Positions 49,301 through 62,300 of a DNA stretch of 64,000 bases are shown one piece after another. The stretch lies in the NCBI RefSeq assembly GCF_030936135.1, contig NC_082611.1, positions 310,001-374,000 on the forward strand. Reading direction: 5' to 3'. Position 1 is the first letter of the stretch; every line of letters begins with the position of its first letter. Position numbers and translations under genes: made by a program. Under the pieces are notes generated by a model. It ran no database searches, was not told where the DNA came from, and worked only from the letters and a program-made list of their open reading frames with translations. This stretch comes from Gavia stellata. Lineage: Eukaryota; Chordata; Aves; Gaviiformes; Gaviidae.

Positions 49301-52300
49301 AGCCCTCTGCAAGGGCATGTGACCCTCCAAAAAGGAGAGAGGCCCCCAGCCAGCATTGAGGGGCCTATGTCAGCTTTGGAAAGGTGCAGGCCAGCCCTGG
49401 CTACTGTCCCATCTGGCAAAGGCAGAGCACAGACAGGACCATGAGAACAGCCCAGGAGGCTGGGTGGCCCCTGCTCAGTCCCTATGTACCATTGCCTTGT
49501 CCCAGCCAGCTGAATGGTAGCAGAGCCCCAGAGAAAAGCAAGGCACTCTTGGCAGTACATCAGCTGGGGACCGTACTTTGGTGGCCCTCATAGGCCCATA
49601 GCTGTGTCCGTGCACGGATTTACAAGGTGCAGAGAAGGCTGCATGTGAACACCCCATCTTTAGCAAGACAGAATAGGAGCATTTACTCCAGCTTCCTGAA
49701 AGCATTCTTACCTCCGCTGTTTGGCCAGAAAAGTCATGATTGAGGCAGTGATTGCCACGACAACACCAAACAGCAGCAGCCATCCCATGCCTGTTGTCTG
49801 TGTCACTGCTGGAGAAAGAGACAGGGTCATTCAGGCTCACCTTGCATTTCTACCCTGGTCAATAAGCAGGAGATGGTAAGGAGACAACCTCAATTTCTAC
49901 CCCAGACTTTCTCTTAGGGACACTGAGGCTTTCACCTGGGGCCCAGCACTCTAGACATGAGGTCTGAATGAGGATGCTCAGAGAAGACTGCCTCAATGAA
50001 AGGAGCAGTGCATCAGCTACCCCATGGCCTGGCTGCACCACAGACCAACAGCCAACATGCTTGGGGCAGGACAGCTCCCTGTTACAAAGACCCCTGGTAT
50101 TTCCGACTCCTCCTGGTTTAGGGACACCTCCACAGATGATCCATGAAGTGAAAAGAGAGTGCAGTTGGCCAGAGACACGCGAAGAAAAGGTGTTGACTAG
50201 ATGAGTGCTTGTTGGCTGCTCACTGCCTGTGATGGAAAGGAGCACCTTTGAGACCCAGAAGTCAGATAACCCTTAGCAAATGGAGCCTGACCCGACTGCC
50301 ACAGGACTATGTAATACTTCAGTTTGAGCTGCAGATCAGTGACAGCAGGGAAGCTCAGCGCATGCTGCTGACATTGATCACAGTCATCCTGCCCTGCTTT
50401 ATTTGAACAAAGATGCCCTATTTTCATAGTCTCTGTTCCACCATGACAAGCACTGGTGTACTTCTGTGCATAAGGTGCTGTGTGCTCCCTGTGCAGTGGG
50501 AGTGGTGGCTACCAAATGAAACACCCATGCCCAGCATGACCAAGCATCAGCGTCCAGATTCAGAACTTAGCCCTGAGAGCAGGCTCCCTTCTCCCCTCAG
50601 CTGAAGACAATACCCAGTAGTGGGGGCACCTCTACTAGATCTCCCGCATTTCTGAAAGCTGCAAGCCGGACCCTGGATGTTTGACACTGGAAAGGAAGCT
50701 AAAGGCTGCACTCTTGCTGTGGCACCCAAACCTACAGCCAACCCCACCAAACCCTCTTCCCATGGGCCATGCTGTAAGGTGGGCTTTGCAGCACAGTGAG
50801 AAGGTCAATACAGACAGCACATATCAGCCCAGGCCTGGGGTTCATGTACTCAGTAAGCAACCCAAACATGCCATCCTTACTAGACTATTTAGAATTTGTT
50901 CTAATTAATTAGATTTGATTAGAGTTCTGGAAGCATTCTCTGCCAGTGGACCAACTGGAAGGGCAAGGAGAGCTGGTAGTATGTACCGGCAGGGCTGGTT
51001 TTCAACGTCAGCAGAGGACTCCATTCACTCCAAAATCCATGGTAGCCAGTGTCTTCTCGGGGTCTGGCTCTCACTTGGAACTCATACTCAGTGTTCACCT
51101 GGAGTTCCCCTGGCAGGATCACCAGTGTCCGTTTATCTTCATGGACAGCTTTAGTCTTCTGAGTCTGTGAACAATTAAACACCAAAACACTCAGGGCTGG
51201 AGTGACTGCTCTCACCTTACCCTCACTGCACAGTGAGGAGCCCTGCAAAGTAATTTCCTCTGGTTTCATGTTGTTTTAGCAAGGCCATGCTCTGGCTGAT
51301 CAGTAGCCACATGGGGCCCTGTGGAATCCCTCCATGCGGGACAGCATGAGAAGCGAATGAACTATCAGCCTTCCCCACAGGATCTAGTACTTCTCAAACA
51401 GTTTCTGCTTCTTGATTCTTTTTTTCAGTTTTGCCTGTTGTCAGTCCAGGCAAGCAAAGAGACAACTTTTCTAAACCATGAAAACCCTTCTTCCACACCA
51501 CTGCTCCTGTCCTGGTTGTGCTGGCCTCCTCTTTCCTGGCACATACTACTTGATGGTAAACTGACATCTCACTTACCTCCCAGGTGTCGGTCCTTCTCTT
51601 ATAACGCAGCTGATATTCCAGCTCCTCATTCAAAAAGTAGAAAGGAGAGTTCTGGTAGATGGTTTCCCAAGAAATATTGTAACCCTCTGAGAACACAGCA
51701 GTCAGATTGAACGGAGGCTGGGGTTTGACTGAAAGATAGGATGGTGTTACCCTTCATAACATTACTGCAGACAAGAGGTGGCCCAGCATGGTATCAGCAA
51801 CGCAGAGCGAGTAGGGATTAAAACCACCCTGGCAGGGGTGGGCCCTCCTACACAGGACAATGTCTACAACATTCCTGCCTCTCAGGCTGAGCAGTCCTGA
51901 GCCGTGCACAGAACCTCACACCTCAGCAGCATAGTGAAGCCAGGCCCACATTTCTTGGAATATGCCTTCTGACTATCTCCTCATCACCTAAGGAGCAGGG
52001 GAAGATAGCACAAAGGGCTAATACCTCCTGGGAGATGTAAAGAGTAGAGCCCCTTGTTCTTCTCATGAGATAGGAGGACTCTCTGTAGTCATGATCACTT
52101 GCACAGTTAGGGAAATACCCCTCAATGTAACAAAGACATCAGGAAAAGCTGAGGCTAGTGGACACTGCATAAACCCAGTGCAAATCCCTGTGTCACAAGT
52201 GCCTACAAGGAAAGCTTTTGCAGGCCCTGCAGGGTGTCTTCATATATCGAAATGCAGTAATGCCCAAACTCCAGCGCCAGTCTGCAGGGTCCGCCACTGA

Positions 52301-55300
52301 GCTCTAATGCCTCTGTATGGAGACACCTAGGAGACATGCAAAGCACCACTACCCAATCTATAGTCTGTCAGTGGGGACAAGGAGCTTTCCTGAAATGTTA
52401 CAGCATTTATCAAAAAGATGACACTTCTCATGTAAAGTTTAATTTCAGAAGACTCCAAGCAGAAAAACCCTTTTTCATATGTCCATATGGTACCTGTCTG
52501 CCTGGCTAACCACCCCTTTTCTTCAGTTTGCTGCACAACTCAGAACACACCAGCATTCTGCCAAGTCAACTATATGATTGCACCCAGTCTTCCTGTCATG
52601 CAGAAGAGATGATTAGGAATTGCCCCAGAAAGGGGAAATGCCACCTCCATTGTGTCTGGGACACGTTGTGCCACCCACAATAAAGTCATGATGGCTCAGG
52701 TGTCCACTGCAAGAGCCTCCTGGGTCTCCTGTGAGGACATTTGTGGCATTTGCAATTAAAGCAATTCCTTCTGCCCTTTAGATTCTAGCCAAGAACAAAC
52801 ACTTGCATAGTCTAGGTATGAGACTGGTCTAAGGTGGAAATTTATCACCTACTGCTTCACGGGGCAAAGGAATCTCCCCATGAAAAGGCTGGGGCCAAGC
52901 CAGCTCTAAGCTCAGCCTCAAGCATAAATGTTTCTGCAGTTTACAATAGCAACAGTAAGAGCACACAGTGCGCTGTGCAGATGAGTGCACACCAAACATA
53001 GCCCCCCACCGCTGGCTGCCACACTCACTGCTTGCCCAGACTATCCTAGTCAATAGACTTAAGGTCAGACAGTATTTATCAAATCCACCATTTTTGTACT
53101 TACTGTTCTCTGCCATATAAAAGCCTTTGGAAATCACGTGCTGCCTATCAGCTATCTCTGTAACATCCACCTGGACTTTGATATCTGCCAGGAGTTCAGT
53201 CATGTCCACAGTGCACATGTAGTGCGTGTGACTGGTGTTCCTGGACAATTGCAGGAGACTGCAGGCAGCCACAGTATTTTCTGGATCTTCCTCAGGAACC
53301 CTAAAACCACCAAAACAAACAAACAAGTCCACATTTACCACATGCTGTAGGTGGACTAATCTGTTGCTGAACCACCAGGCACAGAAATTAATAAGAAAAG
53401 AAAGAGGCAACATGTTCAAACAAAAATTTATCTTTGACAGATTGTTCTTTCCTTCTATTTACTCAGCTTAGCATCTTTGAGAGAAGTAGGAAAGTGATGT
53501 TGAAGTGTTTGTGGAAAGGAAGGGTGCTCACCAGGGCTGCACAGCCCAGGACTGCACCCACTTCCTTGCTGGGGCAGAACAGCAGCCATACGAGGCTTGG
53601 TCAAGCTGCTTGAGCCCTACCAGCACACACGAATGAAAGTCCATTGTTAACAGCAGCAAAGACAAGGTATTCCCAGGGCAGAAGACAAAACAGTGACAAG
53701 GAAGCCGGAGTCAGTGTAGGAATCAGTGGCAAGCAGTGCAGTCAGTGGACACAGGAACCAGGGATCCTTTGCTAGAGGAGAAGCCAGTCAATAACTGGAA
53801 TAAGTACCAAGTAAAAACCAGCATGGCAGCAAGAACAAGAATTCTGCCTAAGAGGACAGAAGGACACCACTCTGCTATGGCCACATTACAAGTTCCTGTT
53901 GACTGCACTTTACTCATCCTACTGAGACGTACCATGTTGCAGTGAGGTTATATGAACTGGCACCCAAGTCATTTCTCAGGATACAGGACAGGGTCTGTAC
54001 ATAGTCCACAAAACAAGTGAGGTTTTCACAACACGCAGCTGTAGGTTTGGAAAGAGAAAACACAGTATCAACTTTAGAACTTTAGCAGAACTTGATATCA
54101 ACATACACAGTCCTCAGGGCTCCCACTAAATCTGAAGGGAACAGACCACTCTGTGCCAGCCCCCCCCAAGAGTCTCCAGTCTTGGAGCATAAGATGTGTT
54201 CCATCTCTACAGGGAGGCAAGTCATTGACAGCAAGATAAGCGTCAAACAAAAATCTATTAAAAATGCTGGGCCAGCAAATGGCATGCCAAAATACCAGGA
54301 AATGCCCAAATTGTGACTGAATTTTCAAACTTATCTCTATCCCTTCTCATATAGTCACCACAGCAGGGTCACATAATATTTCTGCAGAAGTCCTAGCTTA
54401 TTTAGCACATAAAAGAGGCATGATCACCCAATCAGAAACAGTAGCATATTCAAACATTTTAATGATACCACTTAAATTGAATACTGTTCTTCGCTAGTCT
54501 AGTTTTCATTTTATGACATCTACATGGTATTTTGCACATTTTAAAGAAGTGGTATTTTAGTAATTCTTTCTTTACCATTGTCTCTGCTTACTCTTTTCTA
54601 CAGCTTGATATCTACAGAATCAATACTTTTCATGTCCAGCTCCAGAGGCTCAGAATATGCTTTTTATGGAATTCTGGCAAAAAAATACTGCAAATTTTTA
54701 GTTACTATAATTTCCATAAATCATTCTAATACTAAACTGACAGGCATAATTTATTAATCACTTAAACTGAAACAGACTTCTAAAGAGAACTTGAGACGCA
54801 ATTGTAGAATTTACGCTGGTCATTAAGAAAATTAGCTAATTTGAAAGTGGCCACAAAGCAGCATTTACGCTCTTCTAATTGTTCTGCAGGAGCTCTGCTC
54901 ACATATCAGTATCTGGTATGTGCTGTACAAAGGCACTGTTGTTCTATGCATAACCCACTTAAGTTATCTCCCTGGATTTCAAGGCAGGGAAGATAGCAGT
55001 ACAGTGAGAAATGTCTGCATTGGTGAGTCCTCTCCTGACAGCATCTTGGGCTGACAAGAGGCACCGCTACTGAACTAGGAATAACTGAGTGAGGAAAGGC
55101 CTGTAGGAGATGCAGCATGCCTTGCTGGTGCAAACCATGCCTGCTACAGTGACTATTCATCCCTTACATTACAGTATCACCCCTTTTTGATGGGGAAAAA
55201 AAAATTATAATCATCTAGGGGAAAGATCTCAAGGTCGTTACATCCATGGTTAAGTCAAGCATGGGTCCTCCTCTATCATCAGGACTGCCCCCAGCCTGAT

Positions 55301-57324
55301 GGGAACCTGTTACTTCACAGCCTTCAGGCACTCAAATCCTCTGATGCCAACCATGTTGAGGTTGACCTCCCTTTGTCATTCTGCTGCTTGCCTCGTTAGA
55401 GAAGCTGCACTCCCTGCTTCCTACCTTCTCTTTGTTGAACATGCTTTGTATTCAGATGGGTTGTTTGCATAAGACAAAAGCAGGCCTACTCGATCTGCTC
55501 AACAACTACAATGCCTGATTTTACAGCTAAAGAGGCTGCTGTATGCAGAGAACAAGCAACATGGAATGCAGGCAACCCCCTGCATTGATGGACCAGAAAC
55601 ATCTGTGCCACCCTCCAGATCAAAAGACAATCCTCACAAACAAGATGTCTCTGCCTTTACAGTCACAATCCACAACAGGCATGTCCAGTGGAGGGTGCAG
55701 CCTAATTCTAGGCCAGAATAAGTTCAAAGGAAAGCAAAGTCCAACTTTTCCCACCGACTTCACTCATCACAAAAGTTTCTTCCTAGTCCTATTGCATCAG
55801 AGCACACACTGCTCTCCCTACACGAGCTCTGGCCAGCACTCAGATTTCTGTACAAGACCCCCCCAAAGAGTCAGGATGGCGACAGAAGAAATTTGGCAAT
55901 GCTTGCGACAGACTGGCCCCAAGGGCGTACATATGCTTTATTAAACTGTAAGTGATTCAAATTATGTGGTTGTCACTTTGTTTCATTTTGACTTTTTCAT
56001 TTCACACTGACTTCAGAATTTTGTTCTAAAATTTTCATTAAGTTTTAACTTTTCATTTTGATCCCTCAGTAGGCTCTTCTGAGGGCCCTGGTACAAGCAC
56101 TGTTTGTTCCAGAGTCCTAAACAACATTTTCTCCCTTAGCCTAACTTTACTCTCCTACAGAAACAGGGTTATAAAACCCTTGCTTTCCTTTAGAGAGGGC
56201 AGCAAGTATTAATAAGCATTGCTAATTAGCATTCTTCTATGCTATTGTGTTCATCAGTCAAATGGACTACTATTGCTAGGTAGCTGGTAAGCTGTAAGCA
56301 TATCTTTGGGCAAGAATCTGTTAATAAAATTAAGAAGAGGACAGCTTTTTACTGGGAAGGGAATATTTAAGTGTCCTAAATCCAGTTAGGTGCAGGATGA
56401 ATTGTCCATCCTTGGCAGCTTCAGAAACAAAAAAATCAAATACTTTTAACAGTAAGATCTAGTTTGGTCCAAACTGAAATTAGTACAGGGTAGTTCCCTG
56501 GCTTGTGTTACACAAAATTCAGACCAGACATCATAATGGTCCTGTACAGCAGGAAGGTACAACTCTGAATTCATCTTTTCTGCTAACTTAGGTTTGGAGC
56601 AGGTCCCACGCTCTGCCTAGAAGCAGCACATAAAACGCAGCATGTAAAACGCAGCATGTAAAACGCTAGGCTTGCACCTGTTCCCTGCAGACGCTGTTGT
56701 AGCTGCCTTTTTCTGTCCAGCTGACCTGTTCAGAAAGTCCGCTCTGAGTCAGCTGAAGCTCGAACAGTGGGTAGGAACCAGCAGGAAGTGCACAGTGCAG
56801 TCCTGAGCAAAGGGGCTCTCACCAGGAGAGGTTCACTCCACTATCCCTGGCTGGCCTGCCACCAGTGGCTATAAGCCCTCGGGATTATCCTGGTCTTGGC
56901 CACCAGAACCTTTCCTATGGTAAAGGGTTTTTTTTGGGGGGAGAAATCCTACTCTAGTGTCAACAGGAGATATTTCAATGCAAGGCAGGCACCATCTCTG
57001 CACTCTCCCCACTGGTGCTGCTCCCTGGAGTGGTATGCAGTCTGGTGGAGCTCTGCCCAGCTGTGGACTGTCTTGTGTCTGTCCTCCACTGCCCATGGAG
57101 CCTCTTCCATAACTCATTATCCCATGGAACCCTCTCCCCTGGTACTCTATCTTGTACTTGCTGTCCCATGGCAACCTTGTGCCATGCACATCTCAGCAGA
57201 GCCTGTGTTAATGGCCACCAAGATAAATCCTGTGGGTGTACAGCCCGGTAGAGATATATGGGAACTTACTGTACTGGAATAAAAAGAAGAAGGAAATACT
57301 CTGGAGCCACAGTTTGTTCCTCAT
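45433..57324 (-). CDS. IL21R: IL21R, interleukin-21 receptor, eight coding exons
   Basis: Class I cytokine receptor that binds IL-21 and pairs with the common gamma chain; it acts through JAK1/JAK3 and STAT1/3 on lymphocytes. CDS: 57270-57324, 53933-54038, 53104-53300, 51577-51728, 50987-51164, 49712-49808, 48780-48861 and 45433-46347, giving 593 residues (human 538). Signal peptide 1 to about 18; Cys pairs C27-C37 and C67-C83; linker KPQPPFN; WSEWS 215-219; membrane helix about 238-258; Box 1 IPDPAPFF 270-277. The tail has IL21R signatures: KWVGA after Box 1, YGHLSIDTVTV (Y371; human YGLVSIDTVTV), DTIDSGFVDSDCGSPV and PRSYVKQWV (Y574; human PRSYLRQWV, the STAT-docking tyrosine). All frames close across GT-AG introns. 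The tail is longer than in human and has a CNCQCNC cluster (388-394). Identification is very secure. Confidence 0.95.
48780..48861 (-). CDS. IL21R: IL21R coding exon 7 (Box 1)
   Basis: 82 nt, acceptor CTCCTCCAG, donor GTATAA, phases 2 to 0. Encodes LWKKMASIPDPAPFF and KPLYLMHNGDFK. Human LWKKIWAVPSPERFF confirms the assignment. The donor is weaker than the others in this gene. Confidence 0.92.
49712..49808 (-). CDS. IL21R: IL21R coding exon 6 (transmembrane helix)
   Basis: 97 nt, acceptor TTCTCCAG, donor GTAAGA, phases 1 to 2. Encodes a hydrophobic helix (about 238-258, beginning GWLLLFGVVVAITAS) followed by AKQR. Confidence 0.9.
50987..51164 (-). CDS. IL21R: IL21R coding exon 5 (WSEWS box)
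   Basis: 178 nt, acceptor TTCACAG, donor GTACAT, phases 0 to 1. Encodes YEFQVRARP and YHGFWSEWSPLLTLKT, with WSEWS at residues 215-219. Confidence 0.95.
51577..51728 (-). CDS. IL21R: IL21R coding exon 4 (start of FNIII domain 2)
   Basis: 152 nt, acceptor CTTTCAG, donor GTAAGT, phases 1 to 0. Encodes IKPQPPFNLTAVFSEGYNIS, then LEYQLRYKRRTDTWE. The human counterparts are IKPAPPFNVTVTFSGQYNIS and LQYELQYRNRGDPW. Confidence 0.95.
53104..53300 (-). CDS. IL21R: IL21R coding exon 3 (rest of FNIII domain 1)
   Basis: 197 nt, acceptor GGTTTTAG, donor GTAAGT, phases 2 to 1. Encodes AACSLLQLSRNTSHTHYMC, parallel to human TSCSLHRSAHNATHATYTC, then MTELLADIKVQVDVT and GFYMAEN (human SFLLAES). Confidence 0.92.
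53933..54038 (-). CDS. IL21R: IL21R coding exon 2 (first Cys pair)
   Basis: 106 nt, acceptor CCTACAG, donor GTACGT, phases 1 to 2. Encodes LTCFVDYVQTLSCIL, matching human LVCYTDYLQTVICIL, and ends in NLTATW. Confidence 0.92.
56625..56666. repeat. 14-bp tandem repeat, three copies
   Basis: AGCACATAAAACGC followed by two exact copies of AGCATGTAAAACGC, inside IL21R intron 1. Confidence 0.9.
57270..57324 (-). CDS. IL21R: IL21R coding exon 1 (signal peptide)
   Basis: The ATG at 57324 starts MRNKLWLQSISFFFLFQY; the exon ends in donor GTAAGT, phase 1. A TTTCCAG acceptor lies 20 nt upstream of the ATG (exon begins 57344), so a non-coding leader exon is expected further right. Confidence 0.85.
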
Positions 57325-58576
57325 GTTCGTTCTGACTGGATGTCCTGGAAACAAACAAAACCCCAAACTTTAAAAAACCCAAACCAATTAAAAGTTCAGC
57401 TCAGCCATCTACTCCTATGTTGAAGGTTGAGGTGGAATTAATCTTGCTTTCATTTAAACGTCTAGAAGTAAAGTGCATAACTTCGGCAAGTTGTCTACTC
57501 CACAGGCTAAGCTGGGGATGACCAATAGCCCTGCCAGCTGGCCATAAACCAGGTCAGTGAAATCTCTATTCTTTGCCAGCAGCATGTGCACAGAGAAAGC
57601 AGCAAAGTGACTGCAGCCTCAGTTTATCCATGAAACAGGAAGGCACTTGGGTTAAGTGCTAACCCATTTTTTTCTTCATTGGTTTCCTGCAACTAGAAAT
57701 GGCTTGCAACTAGGAGAAGTGACATTGCTGTGGCTTAAACATCTGTACAGTGAATTAGTCAAATAGAGTCTGAATGTCACTGTGGGTCTGTATGAGCAAG
57801 GTTTGTGAGAAGTCATTGATTTGGCCTACCCATGGTTAAATAAGCATGGAATAACTAGTTAAGGTACTCCAGTAAGGCAGACCAGACAAAAAAAACAAAA
57901 AAAACAAAAAAACCACCAGCCTCCCATGTGGCACAGAAAAGAAGAACAGCACTCACTTTAGGGGAAGGCTGTCCTGATGAAGTTTGGTGAAGAGAACCTA
58001 CAGGGAAGTCTTCAGAGAAAAGGACAGCAGGATGTTTACAACAATATGAGGAAACAGCATCACATACAAATGACTGCTCAGCCCACAGCCCCTGCTCCAA
58101 GACCAGGCCCTCAAGCCACATAACACATTAAGGCTGTGTTTTCACAGTATTTAACATTTACAGAAACACACAGATGTGCACAGAAAGACTTAAAATGAGC
58201 TCCCTGCAGGGTATTGGCTGTTGATACCCAGTACAGATTTCAGCACTGTTTTCTCAAGCTATTCTGAAATGGGCTAGGCTGCCTGGGGACAAGACTTTGG
58301 ACAAGCAACCTGTATTATTTTTGGGACATACTTCTGTTGGCAGCAAGTTGCAAGGATGCACAGATGGCAGGGAGGGCCCACATGCCATGCCACAGAGCAG
58401 CAACATTGTCAGTGACTGGACACACAGGAGTGTCTCTGCAGAACCCGGAGCCCTGCAAAACCCCCTGCACTAGATTGCACAGAGGCACCTGTGAAAGTGA
58501 TATGGGTGAAGACTGGGCAGCAAGCTGCAGCCACCAAAAGATACCCAGAGCTCCTAGCAGGGCCTGGTGCAGGCCA

Positions 58577-59312
58577 AAGAATCATTTGGGTGGGAAGGGA
58601 CATTTAAAGGCCATCTAGTCCAACCCCCCTGCAATGAGCAGGGACATCTTCAACCAGATCAGGTTACTCAGAGTCCTGTCCAGCCTCCAGGGATGGGCCA
58701 CCTACCACCTCTCTGGGCAGCCTGTTCCAGTGTTTCACCACTCTCATCATAAAAAATTTCTTCCTTATATCTAGTCTGAATCTCCCCTCTTTTAGTTTAA
58801 AACCATTACCCCTTGTCCTATCGCAACAGGCCCTACTAAAAATTCTCTCCCCATCTTTCTTATAAGTCCCCTTTAAATACTGAAAGGCCGCAATAAGGTC
58901 TCCCTGGAGCCTTCTCTTCTCCAGGCTGAACAACCCCAACTCTCTCAGTCTGTCTTCACAGGAGAGGTGTTCCATCCCCCAACCATTTTTGTTGCCCTCC
59001 CCTGGACCTGCTCCAACAGGTCCATATCTTTCCTGTGCTGACGACTCCAGAGCTGGATGCAGTGCTCCAGGTAGGGTCTCACCAGAGCGGAGTAGAGGGG
59101 GAGAATCACCTCCCTCGACCTGCTGGCCACGCTTCTTTTGATGCGGCCCAGGATAATTGGGTTTCTGGGCTGCAAGCACATGTTGTCAGCTCATGTCCAG
59201 CTTTTCACCCACCAGTACCCCCAAGTCCTCGTCTGCAAGGCTGCTCTCTATCCCTTCATCCGCCAGCCTGTATTGATACCAGCGGTTGCCCCCGGTATCA
59301 GGACCCAGGTCC
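58577..59312 (-). mobile_element. CR1 LINE fragment, minus strand, relatively young
   Basis: Reverse complement of the CR1 3' region. It opens with AGAATCATTTGGGTGGGAAG and GGCCATCTAGTCCAACCCCC (the 3' end) and runs through GGGCAGCCTGTTCCAGTGTT, CTCCAGGCTGAACAACCCCA, GGGTCTCACCAGAGCGGAGT and CTGGGCTGCAAGCACATG. Read on the minus strand, long pieces of the reverse-transcriptase C-terminus survive ([37 protein letters not shown]) with few frame breaks. It is 5'-truncated and not functional. Ends are approximate. Confidence 0.93.
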
Positions 59313-62300
59313 TGGGGTGCCTGTGCCTCCCTCCCGCCCCCCACCCCCCAGCCCAGCAAACACCCAGACAGTCACTCAGCAGAGAGAATGCCAGTGAAGC
59401 CTCTCCCACTTGGGAAACATTTGTGGTGCTTAAAAATTTCCCAGGTTTACTCAAATAATGAAAGCAAAACAAATTTAGCAGCCACCAAAAAGCCCCTGCA
59501 GCCCCACACGAGCCGAGAGACTTGCTCTCAAGGCACCACGATGTCCAGATGAGATCAGCAAGGCTCACTCAGGAGGTGCCACAAACACCTCATGGCTGCA
59601 GCTCCTCAGCCCTGCGGTGGCAGCAGCCATGCTGCTGCTGCCGCCCCTCCTTTCCTGCCAAACATATCCTGCAGATGAAGCATTTGCTCCAGCTCAGCAA
59701 GGAGCCCCAGGCACCCTGCCAGTCTCCCTCGCCTGCTGCGAGAGGCAGGACAGAAACTCTCTTTCCCCACACTCCAACCCTTCCTTCTGCATCACGCATT
59801 TCCTTGAGGAAACACCTTTTCTTGACCCCTCTGGTTCCAGTTCTCCCAAGTTTTATCTGTATAACAACTGTCGTCATTACCACTACTTCTGGTGGTGCAG
59901 TCTCTGATTACTAAGACACAGCCCACTGTCTAACCCCACCTTGTGCTCCCACTCATCCTTCCACCGCTCTTCTCCGAGTTCTCATCCCTTTGAGGAAGGC
60001 ACCCTGTTATCCTGCCACCTGAAACCTGCTCACCCGGCTTCATGCTAAGACTGGCTGCACCATGAAAACGGATGCCCTCAAGATGGGCAGTCTCCTGATG
60101 CTGACGCAGCATCTGCTTGTGCCTTCCTAGCAGAGGGCCCTGTTCCTTGCAGCACATTTAATAGAAGAGCTGTGACGAATGAAGTCTAGGCTGGGGCCTA
60201 GACGTCAGTAGCCCTAGAGCCACGATACATGAGCTCTGCCTTTTTAAACCATCCTTCTCCCTGTGGAATACCTAGAACCTACTGTTGCTGGGCTCAGAAT
60301 ATTCAGGGGTCCCCCAGCTTAGGGTGCCGACAACCTGCCCAAACGGGCCTGTCCTACCCTGAGAGCGTGCACAGTCCCCAGGGCTGCTGCTCTTCTTCCT
60401 CAGGCCTTCGTGCCCTCCCACTGACCGTAACCCAGCACACGCTGTGGCCTGCAGCATGGCCTAGCACCATCGAGCGCTGCGCCCCGCTGCAGAAGCTCGT
60501 CTCAGCGTCACTGTGCTTTGTGACTGCCACGCTCCACGGTCTTGGCCACGCCGTAAGGCCAAGAAGGGCAACTCGCTGCCTCTTCTTCAGCAGAGGAAGG
60601 AAGGGTTGGGCCCTCAGAGAGCTCTGCAGACCCACTGCTTGTTTCAGAATCCAACTGGCAGCACCCCTAATGTTTCATGTTCATGATATTTCTGTAGTTC
60701 CCTCATTTTACCCCCACTCCTGCCTAAATGGGCAGAGCAAAGAAAGCAAGGGAAGTCTTTGCTGCTTTTAGCTACTGGACTGTGGTTTCTTTAAAGTGCC
60801 TTCCCCATTTTCCTTCCTCTGCTCAGAGGATAGTACCGTCAATCCAATGGGACAGGAAGGACTGATCAGGAAAAAGTCAAAGCAACAAGCCCAAGTAGCT
60901 CATCGAGAAGATGTCTTACAGAGATATCGGAGGCTGCCCTTAAACACTGGAGAGAGGTTAACACACGAGGTTGTAATCTAGAAGGAAGCTTCCTGAATAA
61001 GAGCGCAGTAGCAAAAATAAGACAGAAAAGCAGTAGGATCTGCTAAGACAGGTGAAGCAAGGGGACAATACTTCCTCACTCGGGACTCCACTGTCCCATC
61101 TCTTTCCCTTGCCAGTGCGCACAGATTAGTCCCACACTTATCTCCTGTTCTCACACAGTTTCCTACCTCAGTGCGGTGGGGAAGGACTGCTGCCTCCGAG
61201 AGCACCACAGAAAGCATCAGTGCCATGTGTGTCTGACCTCCTGGCTGTGCTCCAGGTTGTGATGACAAGACATGGATGTCTGTGGAAGAGCTGGAAAAGA
61301 TGCAGTTCTGCAGCAGTGTCTCTATGGTCTTTGACGGCTGGAAAACTTCATGGCTTCGCAGAGATGTACAGCAGCCACTGTTCTGAAGCTTCCTCCAGTT
61401 AGGCCCTCTGCAAGCCTCAATCCCAGTCTATGATTAAGACCCCATCTTTCCTACATCCCTCCATTTGTTACACCCTTCCCATTTGCTTCCATCTGTCAGC
61501 ACCCCGCTCATGTGACTGTTCACTTGGAGGGAAGAATGGCAGTGGGCGATGAGCAGAGGCAGGAACTTACTCCCTGTCAGGCATTACAAAAGTCCTTTCT
61601 ACCACCTCATTTCAATTTCTCTGTCTGTGAAATGGGGACTCTGAGACAGCTTCATGCATCCTTGAAACCCAGTTACTTAATTCTTATAAAATCTCAAGCA
61701 TCGTACAGCTGCTAAGCACCATTGCTGCAAACGCTGTAGTATCCTAGGGAACAGTGTGTGAGAGCACAGTAATAAAGTTGATTAGCCATTCGTATAGATG
61801 TGCACATATAAATGATGCTACAAGGTTTTAATATACCAGAGAATAGGAAATAGGACCAATACAGACACAGACATTTACAAAGGTTATTTTTGTTAAGGAT
61901 CTGGAAATATGGTGCTATAAGCTGCCGAAGAAGGATGCAGTCTAAGCTCACAACTTGAAGTGTCTCCAGGAAATGTATGCACTTACAAAACTTCCACAAA
62001 CAAAAAAAAAAAAGCCTAATTAACAACTCAGTTTAAGTAAAATAATAATAATAAAAAATCTGGTATTTCCAAGCGTGAGAAAAGTAAATGTCATAGCTAC
62101 ACCCAAGCAAAAAAAGAGTTGAAGTCTCTCAGTCCACCAGTTATATGCAAAACCAAGCTTTCTTCTTGAAAAAAAAATCCATTACCAATGTACACTGCCA
62201 TCTAATCACAAAGCTAAAGCAAGGGGGAGGCAGCAGGATTCTCTAGCTGTCCAGTAGAGGCCAACAGCAGTGACAGCAGGGGCACGAGGGCCACGTCAGC

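Larger units (their letters stand above)
46348..57269 (-). other. IL21R introns
   Basis: Seven introns of about 3231, 632, 1375, 412, 1178, 850 and 2432 bp, in transcript order. They contain a 14-bp tandem triplicate at 56625-56666 and GC-richer stretches at 49.1-49.6 and 56.8-57.2 kb whose open frames resemble no known protein. No RNA gene was recognised. Confidence 0.75.

Noticed and set aside
49102-49560. 152-codon minus-strand frame within IL21R intron 6
   Set aside because: No family resemblance, intronic position between well-defined exons, and overlapping open frames on the other strand; likely chance in GC-richer sequence.
58664-59181. Minus-strand frame of about 170 codons
   Set aside because: It is the C-terminal remnant of the CR1 reverse-transcriptase gene, not a host gene.
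60229-60771. 180-codon plus-strand frame upstream of IL21R
   Set aside because: No recognisable domain or splice context; composition-driven.
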